Shown in pieces: positions 22,512-34,867 of a stretch of 64,000 bases of DNA. Position 1 is the stretch's first letter; the number at the start of each line of letters is the position of its first letter. The notes beneath the pieces were generated by a model. It worked only from the letters and a program-made list of their open reading frames with translations. It ran no database searches and was not told where the DNA came from. Source of the DNA: Girardinichthys multiradiatus (Eukaryota; Chordata; Actinopteri; Cyprinodontiformes; Goodeidae); contig NC_061800.1 of assembly GCF_021462225.1 (NCBI RefSeq), forward strand, positions 8,377,814 through 8,441,813. Reading direction: 5' to 3'. A program made the translations under genes and the position numbers.

Positions 22512-22935
22512 TGTTTTGACGAAAATTCAATCCGGAAGACTCCCTCCTACCTCAGCCGGTCCAATGGCTCCTCCATGCGTCTCCGCCCATCCAATCATCG
22601 TCAAGTCCGCACCTTCTCTTCAGCCAATCATATCCAAGGCTTCGCTTTAAAAATCCTCATCAGCAAGATTCTCTCGCTCTTCCGCTGAGCTTTGACCCAC
22701 CTCCTCCCCATCTCCTCCTTCTGGACTCACAACAACCCGATCCTTCAGGCCTCTACTCCACCACCGGTCGGATCCCGGGGGGAAGACATCTTTAATTTAA
22801 TCCTAAAAATACTCATTCAAGCCCTAATCATTCGCAGCATTCAGGTCTTCCCCCGGGGTCTGAACGACAAAGAAATGTATATAAAAATAAACTTCTAATT
22901 GCCTCTCTTTGTGTTTTCCATTTGTGAGTCTTACA
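22512..22935 (+). mobile_element. LTR-like block (possible solo LTR), GC-rich
   Basis: This is an island of about 55% GC in AT-rich DNA. From left to right it has three CCAAT boxes (near 22560, 22590 and 22623), a TTTAAAA TATA-like motif near 22646, and a strong inverted repeat (22774-22787 with 22845-22858). These are followed by AATAAA near 22887 and a T/G-rich downstream element, then TTACA at 22935. This is the order of a retroviral-type U3-R-U5. No coding sequence flanks it and no target duplication was found, so it would be a solo LTR. A host promoter is the alternative. Confidence 0.4.
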
Positions 22936-23534
22936 GGATTGAAATGAACTTCCTCTTGTGGTAGCAGCGCCAGAAAATAACTATTCTGTACATTTAAACA
23001 TGTAAAATTCTGAATAAACAGAGAGAGCTGCAACCAGCTCAAGATCAATGTACAACCACATGGCCGTTGGTCTTTTATTTACTGCAGGAGCTACAAGTCA
23101 GCTATGATTATGTTAAAGATGCACTTAGGATGAAATTAAATTCATGGATCAGTAAATGTACTGGAGAGATGCTCATGAAATGTGATTCATGGGCTCTTAC
23201 TGCTTAGGAAAAATTAGGTTGTGGAGTCACAGTACCTCATGTGTGGCCTTTTCCTCCAGCCCTGCCTGGGAGATCCAGATATGTAACTAGTATCATGCTG
23301 GCAGGGTAAATGAAAGCAAATGTATTTTCTTACAGCTAAACAAACACCTAAAGAGACTCAGACACACATATGATTGTTGGATCAGTATGATCAAAATCAA
23401 ATAAATAGTCAATAATTGTTTTCCTTATTTACAGCTACTCTTTCTCCTGCAACTATGTATGATGGAAATTGTTGTTGAATTAGTGAGCCTTAAATAGTGA
23501 ATTCAAAAGTTCTATTAAAGCTTTTTCGAATGTA
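22936..23534. other. AT-rich sequence, nothing recognised
   Basis: No feature can be supported between the LTR-like block and the SINE fragment. Confidence 0.4.
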
Positions 23535-23720
23535 TTCTGGACTGCACGACGCACATGTTGTTAAAACGTCTGACTTACTGCAAGAAGGTCCTGAGTTCAA
23601 ATCTCATCTGAGCCTTTCTGTGGGGAGTTAGCGTGTTCTCCCTGTGCATACAATGGGTACTCCAGCTGCCTCTCACTGTCAAAAAGCATACACATGCAGG
23701 CTTTAACTTGAACAGAAAGA
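23535..23720 (+). mobile_element. tRNA-derived SINE, diverged 5' part
   Basis: It follows the SINE at 36754-37060: an A-box-like region, CTGCAAGAAGGTCCTGAG, a B-box-like GAGTTCAAATCTC, then GTTCTCCCTGTGCATAC, GGGTACTCC and CTCACTGTC. The copy is older and stops in the central body. Confidence 0.6.
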
Positions 23721-24429
23721 TTGTGAAATTATATTATAAAGATTATTTTATGGTGACAAGCTGAATAGCTTGCTTCTTTAAATGTGATGAAAAAGATATT
23801 TTAAGGTCACATCAATAAACTTTATGTGGAAACTCAGGTCAGTTCACTCAAGTTACTATAGATCTTCTTCCTTTAGACAGATCTCACAACCGCAGGAGTG
23901 GATGATATGTCTCATCTTATGTTTTTTGCCCTCATAAAACAAAATCTTCAAGCTTTACAACTGTTTTCTTTAGAAACTGGTTATTGTTATAAGCTACAGT
24001 GACCTTCTAATGAGCTTAATTCAAGAGAAGATGAAGGTTGATTATAGGGCAGCATGTTTTTCTGGTTGTTAATCTACCAGCATGCTGCTTGGCAATCTGT
24101 GAGCAATCAGGAATCCCCAAGTGTTTTTACACATTTTCTACTCTTCCAGTGCGAGTGATTGCAGAGGAATCGCTTCTTAAATAATTGATACTGTTTTTAG
24201 CGTATTTCCTTTCATGCTGAAGTTCTGCCTGCACTTGCTGCTGTGAAGGAAAGTTTTGTCAAAGAGGCCCTTTCTCCATTAAAGTTTTTACACAACCTCC
24301 TAACTACAGTGTTATGACTGCAGGAGTTCTCTCATCACTTTGATCAAGAATATTTATTTGCACTGGAGCTGGAGGAGGGTAAAAATAATATAAATTAGCA
24401 AAGTGCGTAAATTTAATCCCGGCTGTACA
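23721..24429. other. AT-rich sequence, nothing recognised
   Basis: No exon, repeat or RNA gene could be supported. Confidence 0.4.
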
Positions 24430-25595
24430 GCACTGCTAGGTAAAGTCCCATGCTAAAGTATTTACACCCTTTGAACATTTTCACATTTTGTCACAATGTG
24501 TTTAATTGGGACATTCTATGACAACACACCACAGTGCATAATTGTGAAGTGGAATGGAAATGAAACATTGTTTTCAAAATGTTTACAAATAAGAATCTGA
24601 AAAGTGTGGCGTGTACCAATATGTAGTCTATGCTTTGTAGAAGCCCCTTTTGCTGCAATTACATCTACAAGTCTTTTTATGTATGTCTCTACCAGCTTAG
24701 CACAGGTAATTTTCTTTAATTCTGCTTTAGCTCGGTCACATTGGTCACAAGAGCATCTATAAGCTTCAATTTTCAAGTCTTACCCCAGATTCTTTATTGG
24801 ATTTAGGTCTGGACTTTGACTGGGCCATTCCAACACATGAAATGCTTTATATTTGCCCCTAGCTCCATGTTCCCATCAACTATGACCAGCTTCTCTGCCC
24901 CTGCTGAAGAAAAACATCCCTACAACATGATGCTGCCAACACCATGTTTCACGCTAGGAATGGTGTGTTCAGGATGATGTGCAGTGTTAGTATTCAGCCA
25001 CATTTAGTCTTTTGCATTTGTGTCTAAAACGTTAGATCTGGCCTCATTTAAGCCAGCCACATACTTCCACATGGATTTTCTTTCATCAGTGTTATTTTTC
25101 TTTGCCACTATCACATAAAAGACACATTTTTGGAGTAAAACATTTCTGTTCCCTTATCAGGATATTTCCCCACCAGAGAAGTAGATCTTGCAGCTCCTTC
25201 TCTACTTCTCTGATGAATAATCCCAAGTGAAATGGTTGAAGCTTTAAATATTATTTTCCACCCTAACTCTACTTTAAACTTCTCCACAACTTTCTCCTTG
25301 ACCTGTTTGCCGTGTTCCTTTGTCTTCATGATGCTGTTTGTTCTCTGGTGTTTTCTAACAAACCTCTGACACACAATTTGACTCTATTTACTGATTAGGT
25401 GACTTCTTTGATTTAATTTAGCGGTATCAGATTTAAGATGGCTTTTATTTTGAAAATATTGTGTCAGTTTTCTTCTACATCACAATTATGCACAACGTTT
25501 TATTGGTTAATCAAATAAAATCCTAATTAAACACGTTAAAGTTTGTAGATGTAGCATGAAAAAACGTGAAGGGGTGCGAATACTTTTGAAATGCA
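24430..25595 (-). mobile_element. Tc1-like transposon, near full length but decayed (family F2)
   Basis: Both ends are present as degraded inverted copies: AGTATTTACACCCTTTGAAC near 24458 and AAGGGGTGCGAATACTTTTG near 25570. Read on the minus strand it has the start of the transposase around 25330 (MKTKEHGKQVKEKVVEKFK). It also has a central region with CATCATGTTGTAGGGATG and a C-terminus around 24640-24840 (SPDLNPIKN-like, then KTYIKRLVDVIAAKGAST). Stops and internal deletions inactivate it. The same family recurs at 38325-39290, 41080-41490 and 62145-63115. Confidence 0.85.
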
Positions 25596-25842
25596 CACTA
25601 ATACTATATTCTTCACTTTTAAAATACTAATTAGAAGAAAAGTGAAGAATTCCCTGCAGATACCTATGTTGATGTCCCTAAACCGAGGCCTCACCTGATA
25701 ACTGAGATTACAGATTAGAGTGAATAAAGAGGATTTTTTAATACTCTTTACTGGTAAAAGCACTATGTAGGCACACACAACTGACTTCCCAAAAAATAAG
25801 CCTTTGTGGGAAGTTCAGGCTAATAAAGCGATTACATTTTTG

Positions 25843-25926
25843 CCCATTGACTGCTGGAGATAGGCACCAGCTCCCCCGCGACCCACGATGGAATAAGCGG
25901 TAGAAAATGACTGACTGACTGACTGA
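25843..25926 (+). mobile_element. SINE 3' end with GACT repeats
   Basis: GACTGCTGGAGATAGGCACC, then CCCCGCGACCCACGATGG, then AAGCGGTAGAAAATGACTGA with a run of four GACT units. This is identical in layout to the 3' end of the SINE at 36754-37060, so it is a severely 5'-truncated copy. Confidence 0.75.
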
Positions 25927-26310
25927 CGTTAATAGCAACTCGGTGGCTACTGTTTCTTCCTTTGTTCTGCTATTTACAGCATTTCTCTCTGAAGTCCAGC
26001 TGGAGCTGACATGGCCTGCAGAGTCACAGCTGGGTCGAGGCTAAACTGCTGCCTTATTTAATGAAAGCAACAGTGTGTCTAAATTATTGGTGTTACAGAA
26101 CATTCCTGATATCACTGCATATTTTCCCATCAGCGTACTTTTAGTGTAAAAGATAACACCCCATTTGTATCAGCAGATAGTCTAAACAAACTGACAGCGT
26201 GTTTGCACTGTGGTGATACAGTGAAAGCTGCAAATATTCAACATGGTTTTATGATAGTAGCACTAAATCCTTATGATGTTTCTGGAAATTTTACTAAGTT
26301 TTTGAAAGAC
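25927..26310. other. Unassigned non-coding stretch
   Basis: No feature was recognised between the SINE end and the LTR-like repeat. Confidence 0.4.
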
Positions 26311-26790
26311 CAATCAGGGTGTATTTGACTTTGGTACTGTTCTGTTTCCTGGGTGTTTAACTCTTGGTTTTCATTTGCGTTTTGGTCATTTCTGGGTTTT
26401 TAATAATTGTTTCGAAATGGTTAGTGCAGTCCTTTGGATTTAGTTTCTCACTTATTTCTTGTATTCTGTTCTTTGTGTATTTTAGTTAATCCTCAAGATC
26501 AGCCTTAGTATATTTTCTCTCTTTGTCTGTAGTTTCCTTTATGTCTAGTTTAGTTCCCTGTGTGTTAATTATTCACCCTTCCTCTGTTTCCATTCTCCAC
26601 ACTTCCCTCTGTATATAAGCTCTCTAGTTGTCGCTGTTCATTACTGGTTCCTCCCGGTACTCTGCGGTGCTCCATGCCCTGTTTTTACTGTGTAAGTTCT
26701 GTAAGTTTTCAGTTTTAATTAGTAAACCTCTACCATACACATCACAAGTTCCTGTGTGCATTTTTGTCCTACTCTAAACATACTGACAGA
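26311..26790 (+). mobile_element. LTR-like dispersed repeat (possible solo LTR)
   Basis: The organisation parallels 1634-2123 read on its minus strand. It starts with a T/G-rich U3-like segment with CTGTTCTGTTTCCTGGG and has a strong TATATAAG at 26612-26619. About 100 bp downstream comes an A/T-rich AATTAGTAAACC (poly(A)-like) segment and an ending around CTGACAG. There is no coding sequence. Boundaries are approximate and no target duplication was found. Confidence 0.45.
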
Positions 26791-27535
26791 CATCTAAAAT
26801 TTGTTTCAAATATGAAAATAAAACAAATATGGCAAGAATTTTTGGAGCAAAATGTTTTAAAAGAATACAGGTCCTATTTTCTTGTAATTTATTAATTTTA
26901 TTTTAGCTCAAGTTCAAATAAACAACAAAAAAATCACAAAATATATGATTACCTTAACTCTATTACTGTATGTTACATCTGTGTTATACATTAAATGATA
27001 CGATGATACCAAGTTCTGTCCGTCAATCCACTTGTCTTGTATTTTATAATTTAACTGCATTTTGCTGTTATTGCAGATACACTTTTACTTAAAGTTATGA
27101 TCAGATATTTTTTTGTCACCACGCATATCATTTGAGCTTTTAGTTGTGATTTAAAATAATTTGTGGTGGAATGATAATATAACCTTAAACCTCAAAGATG
27201 AATGCACAAGCGTAAATTTATTGTTGATTTTCTCTGATCTGCACAAAAATGTATAAAAATCACAACTACTAGAATTATCAGGTATTTGATATTTTCTTGC
27301 TTAGAATTTACTTTCTTTTAAATGACCTCTGGTGTTAACAACAGCATGGCAAATGTGCCAATGGTGAGGTTACTTCTGTATAGAAGTTGTGACACTTTCA
27401 AAACTTCCCAACCCTCATACTAAGGCCTTCCTTTCTTTGGTTAATATTTGTTAACTTCCAGTAAGTGATCATGATTAACTGTTAGTTTCTCTTTTACATT
27501 ATAAAGGGATTTGTTTGATAGCACACACTGAAATA
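26791..27535. other. AT-rich sequence, nothing recognised
   Basis: No supported feature. Confidence 0.4.
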
Positions 27536-27539
27536 TTTA

Positions 27540-27970
27540 TGACAAGGGAAAGTCCTAGACAAGTCAGTAAAGATCTAAGAAGGATACTTATAGTTTTGTT
27601 GGCAAGTTGGCAAAGTCCTTAAGAGTCATTTCTAAACATCTTCAGATTCCAAGAGAGCCGGTTCAAAACATTGATGTTTAAAGTAGAAAAAGTTTGGATG
27701 CATTGCCACTTTCTCAAGAAAATTGAAGAAAATCCAAACTGTCACATTCGGAGACAGATACATTGGTTAGAATGTTTAGGAAGAATTCAGGACGATGCCC
27801 TGAACTAGAAACTGATGGAACACCAGTGTCACTTTCCACAGTGAAGGAACTTTTACATCAGCATAATTTGAAAGGATGCTGATTAACCAAGGCAAATCAT
27901 TTAATGTTTAGACAAGACAAAGATTAAACTTAAAGTCAAGTGTGAAAAACTTGCCAAATTCTCTTTGCCA
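27540..27970 (+). mobile_element. Tc1-like transposase relic, N-terminal third
   Basis: Degenerate text includes RQIHWLECLGRIQDDALN (27752-27805) and TPVSLSTVKELLHQHNLKGC (about 27820-27880). The latter matches the end of the paired-like domain of Tc1 transposases. Frames are broken before and after it. The DDE domain and termini were not found. Confidence 0.6.
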
Positions 27971-28049
27971 ATGTCAAACAGCTTATTCTGCTATTGACTC
28001 TTGTTCTATGTTTTTAATGGATAATTGAAGTTTGAATGAACACAAAGAG

Positions 28050-28480
28050 GGGGCTCAGTAATATGTGGGACAGGTGAACTCAATCACAACAATTTCTCTT
28101 TTTGCTGGTGACCAGCTTGGTCACACACTGCTGTGGGATGGCACCCATTCCTCTACCAGTATGTTAGCCAGTGTTGTTGTGTTGGTCACTCTGGCACAAA
28201 CAGAAAACTGATCCCACAAGTGATCGATGCGGCGGAGGTCAGGACTGCAGACAGACCATTCCATCTTCTCCACTCCCAAATTTTGCAGGTAGTCTCTGAT
28301 AAACCTTGCTGTGTGGAGGTGAGTGAGGACATCTCAGGAGATAGATTTTGGTCCATAAGAATGGAAATATGGGATTACAACTGATTCCAGACTCTCATCT
28401 TAATATCTCTTTGCACTGAGAGTGCAGCCATATTTTACCAATGACAATGCATTTTTCTTACAAATGTGACAACTTTTAAA
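28050..28480 (-). mobile_element. Tc1/mariner transposon relic
   Basis: In reverse orientation it follows a widespread teleost Tc1/mariner family: AAGTGATCGATGCGGCGGAG, GTCAGGACTGCAGACAG, TTCCATCTTCTCCACTCCCA, GTAGTCTCTGATAAACC and ATATGGGATTACAACTG. These reverse-translate to a segment around the SPDLNPIE-like region. The open plus-strand frame at 28133-28384 is its antisense shadow. Both ends are missing. Confidence 0.6.
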
Positions 28481-29395
28481 GGGAAATAAACAGGTTTTCC
28501 AACGGTTCCATTGATTTATTGTCCAAAAGTATTATTACAAGGGAAAAAAATCAACCAAGCACAAATGTCCTTTTGTTCTAAGCCTATATTGGCCTTATAC
28601 TTACAATATTATGTATAACTTGAACCCCATGTGGATTAGATAAATCCAAATCGCTTCTTTAAAAGATCATTGCAGTTGTGTGGTTTATAATCATCCAACT
28701 GCAAAGTTATCAAATTGTTCATTAATATGACATGTGTTCCCATGATTTCTGTATGTAAGCTTTTTATTGGAAATAAAATCAGGCTTTTAATGTATCAACT
28801 TTACTTGTGAGTATATTTACACTTCTAAGGCAATACTTTTACTAAGTTGAAGAATTTTAAAACATTTGTCATTTTTTGAGAGAGTTTACAGATATTTCAA
28901 GGCTGACAATACTCACAGCATCAGTCACACCTTAAACTCTACATTTGATAGGTAATGAACACCTTGGGAACAATTTTATTTTGTCATTTAAAAATAATAG
29001 AGGTATTGCTGAAACAAATATTGTTTGCTGGGTGCCGACTTTAGAGAGCGCCAATTCTCAGCAGCCGTCTGCCTTAACAGACTGCCTGTCCCTCCCAAAC
29101 AGTTAGGCAGAGAAAGGAGTCAGTTTAGAATACAGAAACTGGGAAATCTTGAGAAATCCTGAGTATACACATGAAGAATGGGCACAGCTCAGCCAAAACC
29201 AAAACAACTTTCAGTATCTGTTGGATGGTGCGAGGACTTATTATCACTCATGTTAAAACTTTGTGCTGTAATGCACCTGCAGTCTGCTCTTTGGTATGCA
29301 GCTTGTCTCTGAGTGCAGTCCTCCCTCCTGTGTGTGAAATCACCGTTATCTATTTCCCAAGAAAACCAGCCTCCTACCAGCCACACACACACACA
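28481..29395. other. AT-rich sequence, nothing recognised
   Basis: No supported feature. A short CA repeat lies at 29382-29395 next to the Tc1 insertion. Confidence 0.4.
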
Positions 29396-29397
29396 TA

Positions 29398-31008
29398 CAG
29401 GTACTTCTCAAAATATTAGCATATTGTGATAAAGTTCATTATTTTCCATAATGTCATGATGAAAATTTAACATTCATATATTTTAGATTCATTGCACACT
29501 AACTGAAATATTTCAGGTCTTTTATTGTCTTAATACGGATGATTTTGGCATACAGCTCATGAAAACCCAAAATTCCTATCTCACAAAATTAGCATATCAT
29601 TAAAAGGGTCTCTAAACGAGCTGTGAACCTAATCATCTGAATCAACGAGTTAACTCTAAACACCTGCAAAAGATTCCTGAGGCCTTTAAAACTCCCAGCC
29701 TGGTTCATCACTCAAAACCCCAATCATGGGTAAGACTGCCGACCTGACTGCTGTCCAGAAGGCCACTATTGACACCCTCAAGCAAGAGGGTAAGACACAG
29801 AAAGAAATTTCTGAACGAATAGGCTGTTCCCAGAGTGCTGTATCAAGGCACCTTAGTGGGAAGTCTGTGGGAAGGAAAAAGTGTGGCAGAAAACGCTGCA
29901 CAACGAGAAGAGGTGACCGGACCCTGAGAAAGATTGTGGAGAAGGGCCGATTCCAGACCTTGGGGGACCTGCGGAAGCAGTGGACTGAGTCTGGAGTAGA
30001 AACATCCAGAGCCACCGTGCACAGGCGTGTGCAGGAAATGGGCTACAGGTGCCGCGTTCCCCAGGTCAAGCCACTTTAGAACCAGAAACAGCGGCAGAAG
30101 AGCCTGACCTGGGCTACAGAGAAGCAGCACTGGACTGTTGCTCAGTGGTCCAAAGTACTTTTTTTCAGATGAAAGCAAATTCTGCATGTCATTCGGAAAT
30201 CAAGGTGCCAGAGTCTGGAGGAAGACTGGGGAGAAGGAAATGCCAAAATGCCAGACGTCCAGTGTCAAGTACCCACAGTCAGTGATGGTCTGGGGTGCCG
30301 TGTCAGCTGCTGGTGTTGGTCCACTGTGTTTTATCAAGGGCAGGGTCAATGCAGCTAGCTATCAGGAGATTTTGGAGCACTTCATGCTTCCATCTGCTGA
30401 AAAGCTTTATGGAGATGAAAATGTCATTTTTCAGCACGACCTGGCACCTGCTCACAGTGCCAAAACCACTGGTAAATGGTTTACTGACCATGGTATCACT
30501 GTGCTCAATTGGCCTGCCAACTCTCCTGACCTGAACCCCATAGAGAATCTGTGGGATATTGTGAAGAGAACGTTGAGAGACTCAAGACCCAACACTCTGG
30601 ATGAGCTAAAGGCCGCTATCGAAGCATCCTGGGCCTCCATAAGACCTCAGCAGTGCCACAGGCTGATTGCCTCCATGCCACGCCGCATTGAAGCAGTCAT
30701 TTCTGCAAAAGGATTCCCGACCAAGTATTGAGTGCATAACTGTACATGATTATTTGAAGGTTGACGTTTTTTGTATTAAAAACACTTTTCTTTTATTGGT
30801 CGGATGAAATATGCTAATTTTGTGAGATAGGAATCTTGGGTTTTCATGAGCTGTATGCCACAATCATCCGTATTAAGACAATAAAAGACTTGAAATATTT
30901 CAGTTAGTGTGCAATGAATCTAAAATATATGAATGTTAAATTTTCATCATGACATTATGGAAAATAATGAACTTTATCACAATATGCTAATATTTTGAGA
31001 AGGACCTG
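29398..31008 (+). mobile_element. Tc1-like DD34E transposon, copy A of family F3, 1611 bp
   Basis: TA duplications lie at 29396-29397 and 31009-31010. The terminal inverted repeats are long, about 200 bp (29398-29607 and about 30810-31008), starting CAGGTACTTCTCAAAAT and ending inverted. One transposase gene fills the middle. Copy B (57011-58516, opposite strand) and copy C (32458-32912, truncated) are almost identical in sequence, so the family moved recently. This copy is coding-dead because of one nonsense codon and one frameshift. Confidence 0.95.
29726..30731 (+). pseudogene. Tc1 DD34E transposase, two lesions (copy A)
   Basis: The first frame opens with ATG at 29726 (MGKTADLTAVQKATIDTLKQ), with a paired-like helix-turn-helix (CSQSAVSRHLSGK) and a basic GRKKCGRKR segment. 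It ends at a TAG (30077-30079) after VPQVKPL. The next stretch is open until an extra T in a run of seven (about 30159-30165) shifts frame just before the first catalytic D (FSDES). From there the frame to 30731 is open: SVMVWGAVSA, second D in FQHDLAPAHSAK, and SPDLNPIENLW with E 34 residues after D, ending KGFPTKY. All catalytic residues survive. Only the nonsense codon and the one-base insertion break it. Confidence 0.95.
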
Positions 31009-31010
31009 TA

Positions 31011-31985
31011 CACCCTGTCTGAACTGTCTGTTGAACTGTGCATATAAATAAAGAGATAGGGTGTCAAAACTTTGTAGTTGCACTGCAAAGTGGGCTACCC
31101 TTGTCACAAGTAAAACTGACTCTGTATCGTTCTTACCTCTGAGTTGACTAAATAATACCTAACACTATCTTACCCGTAAATGGTTTTATCTGTCAGTTAA
31201 CCTCACTAAGTGTTCTGTAGTCTAATAAACATTTTGTGAGAAAACAATTAGCCTTTAAAATGGGCTCTCATGCTGGAGGTCTTAGAGAGTTTTCCTTGGT
31301 TTAATCTGTTTCTGTTACTTTATAAAATGGCAATCTAGATCAATGATGTTGAAATCAAGGCTTTGTAAAGTTTCACCTTCTGCAAATCCTCACAGGGGTT
31401 GCAGCAAAAAACATTTTGTTAAAAAATAGAGTTAATTTAAATAGGGAGAGACACCTCCTTGCTGATGTTCCAGATACGAATCTAATATCTCTAAGAATGT
31501 TCTCACTGCTCTGTGAATATTACAAAAGTGGCTTTGTTTCACAAAGACAATGACAAGAACAGAATATAAATGAAGAAATGTTGATTCTGGTGGCTTACTT
31601 TTGGCACAGCTTTTCTTTTGGGTATTCTGAGACTGGCACTGGCTGAAACATAAAACAATTTATCAGGTGTTGTGAGTGATTATACAGTGTATATTGGCTG
31701 GCAGCTCTATTGTGACTGTAATGTAGTCTAGTTTTACAGGCAAGCTTTTCAAAGTGCAAATCAAAACTCTATTTTATTGTATTTAAATGCTAATGAAAAC
31801 AGTGATTCTGTAAATCTTTAAATGAATATATATTTTTTTCTTACTTTTTACATGACAAAATCCCTAAATCAACATACATGCACCGACTTCTTTAATAGAT
31901 ATATTAGTTCAATGGCGTGTTAACACAAATAACTCACTATATTTAGATAACTTGATATGGTGGCACAAAACTTGATGAAGTTCAA
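31011..31985. other. AT-rich sequence, nothing recognised
   Basis: No supported feature. Confidence 0.4.
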
Positions 31986-31989
31986 ACAA

Positions 31990-32455
31990 AACATCAAAAT
32001 GGGGAAGAAGGAGTATTTTAGTGACTCTCATTGTGGCATGACTGTTGGTGCCAGACAGGTTGGTCTGTGTATTTCAAAAACTGCTAATCTACTGGGAGTT
32101 TCATGTACAACAATCCCTCAGGTTTACTGAAAATGGTCCAAAAAGAGAAACTCTCCAGTCAGTGGCAACAATGTGGTTGAAATTGTCTCATTAAAACCAG
32201 TGGAGAATGAGCAGACTGGCTTGAAATGATGAAAAGTCGCTTAAATGCCCACTCATTAAAACCAACGTAAGAGTAATACCATCTCTGAATGTACAATGCA
32301 TCAAACCTTGAAGCCCATGGGCTACAGCAGCAGACCACACTAGATCCCAATCCTGTCAGCTAGGAAACTAACGTAACAGTTGCATAGCTCAAAAGAACTG
32401 ATCAAAAAAGTGTTGCCTGGTCCCATGATAAATGGACTGAACTTATACAGGTCCT
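31990..32455 (+). mobile_element. Tc1-like transposase relic, N-terminal half (family F4)
   Basis: A decayed frame begins MGKKEYFSDSHCGMTVGARQ at 31999, then VGLCISKTANLLGVSCTTI, the paired-like domain of another Tc1 lineage. Later text reads QMGYSSR-like and SAKKLT-like fragments around 32310-32370 and VLPGPMINGL-like text near 32420, where the first catalytic D would fall. Stops interrupt it. The relic stops where copy C of family F3 has inserted (TA at 32456-32457). Confidence 0.7.
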
Positions 32456-32457
32456 TC

Positions 32458-32912
32458 TCAAAATATTAGCATATTGTGATAAAGTTAATTATTTTCCATA
32501 ATGTCATGGTGAAAATTTAATATTCATATATTTTAGATTCATTGCACACTAACTGAAATATTTTAGGGCTTTTATTGTCTTAATACGGATGATTTTGGCA
32601 TACAGCTCATGAAAACCCAAAATTCCTATCTCACAAAATTAGCATATTTCATCCGACCAATGAAAGAAAAGTGTTTTTAATACAAAAAACGTCAACCTTC
32701 AAATAATCATGTACAGTTATGCACTCAATACTTGGTCGGGAATCCTTTTGCAGAAATGACTGCTTCAATGCGGCGTGGCATGGAGGCAATCAGCCTGTGG
32801 CACTGCTGAGGTCTTATGGAGGCCCAGGATGCTTCGATAGCGGCCTTTAGCTCATCCAGAGTGTTGGGTCTTGAGTCTCTCAACGTTCTCTTCACAATAT
32901 CCCACAGATTCT
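32458..32912 (-). mobile_element. Tc1-like family F3, copy C, truncated to 455 bp
   Basis: It is nearly identical to the first 455 bases of copy B (57011 onward): the terminal repeat, then the last roughly 65 codons of the transposase on the minus strand (KGFPTKY end, PRRIEAVIS). It breaks off after CCCACAGATTCT at 32912. TA lies at 32456-32457 on the intact side only. It sits in the F4 relic. Confidence 0.95.
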
Positions 32913-34095
32913 ACAGAAGTTTGCTAGTCACCAATTGACGGATGTGCTCTTGAGGACCAGGACTGCCACCTATAGACTATACAAACTAAGGAATACTCTT
33001 CTGGAATGACTGTGACATTTCTCGCACATTTGATAGAAAACATATTTGACTGGAGTCAAGTAACTTCATAAATCATGACTGAGAACTTACCAAGGTTTTG
33101 GTGGCCTTTTGTCTCTTTTCTCTTCGTAGAGAATTTGGAAAATAAAACCATAATTTCTTACTTTTGCTGAATTTTGGGAAGAGAAGGAAGGGATTGCAAA
33201 ATTGCAGTGAGGCGATATATTTTGATTTTACGCTTTTGTTTAATATGTTATACAGATCAATAACATTGCATTTTTATCCCATCTCTTTGAGACTATTTAC
33301 TTTTTAAACTAAAAGGTACTTGATTGCAACATGCAGAGTACATCTAGATGGCACTACCTTCACCACTCTGAACCTTTAAACTGCAGACTGTGAATAGCTG
33401 TCATAATAAACTGCATTATGGCCTTGAAGGGAGTTAAAAGACGAAACCTATAAATACTTTATCAGTAAATACATATTTTTCAGTTTTATTTTTGTTAGAT
33501 ATGTTTGTGGAGTATTGTTATGTTGAATATACTTCAAATGAGCATGTTTAGGACACTAACATTGACATTTATACATCACTGGTATGCGATATACTTTTAT
33601 GATTAAGTTGAACAGCCAAGAAAATGTGTACTAGTTCATCTTTTTGCTAAAACATTGTTTTTAGGTTGTTTTTTTTTTGCAGGTAAATGTTGTTTGAACG
33701 AAAAAATTCAATGTGGTGAGACTTAAAATATAATAACAGAAATGCACTTAAAACAAATGTTATAACTGTATTCAATGAAGATTGAATTGTATTTGTCTCA
33801 AACAACAACTTATGTAGACAGGCTGCATAATTAACAATAATGATACTTCCTCTTATAAGTCCACCATGTGACACTAGCCTACTGCAACTGATTGTTGAGC
33901 TAATCATAAGCTGTTTTTTCATTTTTGTTTTTTCTACAAATGAACATCAGAGATATTTTAGAGAACTATTCACAGAATTTGGTCTTTTCCTCCCTCTCGC
34001 AAAAGGAGTATGAGGCATGTTTTGTTGATAATATTAATGCTTCAGGGCTACAGCTAAACCCAAAATTAATCATACCCCTGGCAGATTTTGTAATA
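32913..34095. other. AT-rich sequence, nothing recognised
   Basis: No supported feature. A minus-strand open frame at 33647-33922 has no domain. Confidence 0.4.
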
Positions 34096-34099
34096 TTAT

Positions 34100-34390
34100 A
34101 ATTTGACCAGCATATATTTCCTGGTTGTAAATAATATTTACATTTTTGAGTTGCCCAGCCAGAGTCCTGATTTAAATCTTATAGAGAATCTGCGATGGGA
34201 GCTAAAATGTAGGGTGATGGCAATGAGGCCTTACAACGTCAAACATCTGGAGCTCATCATCAGAATACCAGAGGAGACATGGAGAAAGCCTCTCTGCAAT
34301 TATAAGGCTTTGTTTGATGTAATGCTAATAAAGAAGTGTACAATAATTTTTGGAAAGCCATTTTTTAAACAAATTGTAAATTAATGCTAC
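34100..34390 (+). pseudogene. Tc1/mariner transposase relic, C-terminal part
   Basis: A 93-codon open frame contains LPSQSPDLNLIENLRWELKC, the SPDLNPIENLW block carrying the catalytic E. It continues VMAMRPYNVKHLELIIRI and ends with an IFGKPFFKQ-like tail. The upstream DDE half is absent. The frame is short and the element old, so it is not a host gene. Confidence 0.7.
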
Positions 34391-34867
34391 TTTTACACAG
34401 ATTTTTTCATTTTTTTTAAGAGACATTTCCAATGAGAGGCAAAATTGTTGGTGGAATGAAAATAATTTGAATCACAATTCTGTCAGGGATATAGGGTAAA
34501 AACTAAAAGTTTAGAAAGCAACGTAGAACTTTCCTTCTACTTCACAACTTATGTTGTTCTATCACATACTATAAATAATTATCTCCAATAAAATACATTG
34601 GAGTTTTACATGATTATGTGCATCAGGTTACAGATTTAATTGCCATTCTACACGCTAGGAGCTTGTAGCCTAAACAACTGTGTTAAAAGGGACATTTTAT
34701 ATATAAAACTTTGTTTAAAATGTTACAAATTATAAATAAATTAACAATTTATAGGAGTAATTGTCCAGGAGCGACAGCGTGACATCATGTCTTTATGGAA
34801 ATATGTCCTGGTGAGGCCCCTCCCTGCCCCGGTGACATCAGCCGGAGCTCGGCTGCTTTCCTCCAGG

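Noticed and set aside
25905..25926. Tandem GACT units, also at 37046 and CTTGA units at 39008, as possible satellite or CRISPR-like repeats
   Set aside because: They are the short terminal repeats of SINE and LINE tails. There are no spacers or long repeat units.
28133..28384. 83-codon plus-strand open frame
   Set aside because: It is the antisense shadow of a Tc1/mariner relic recognised on the minus strand.
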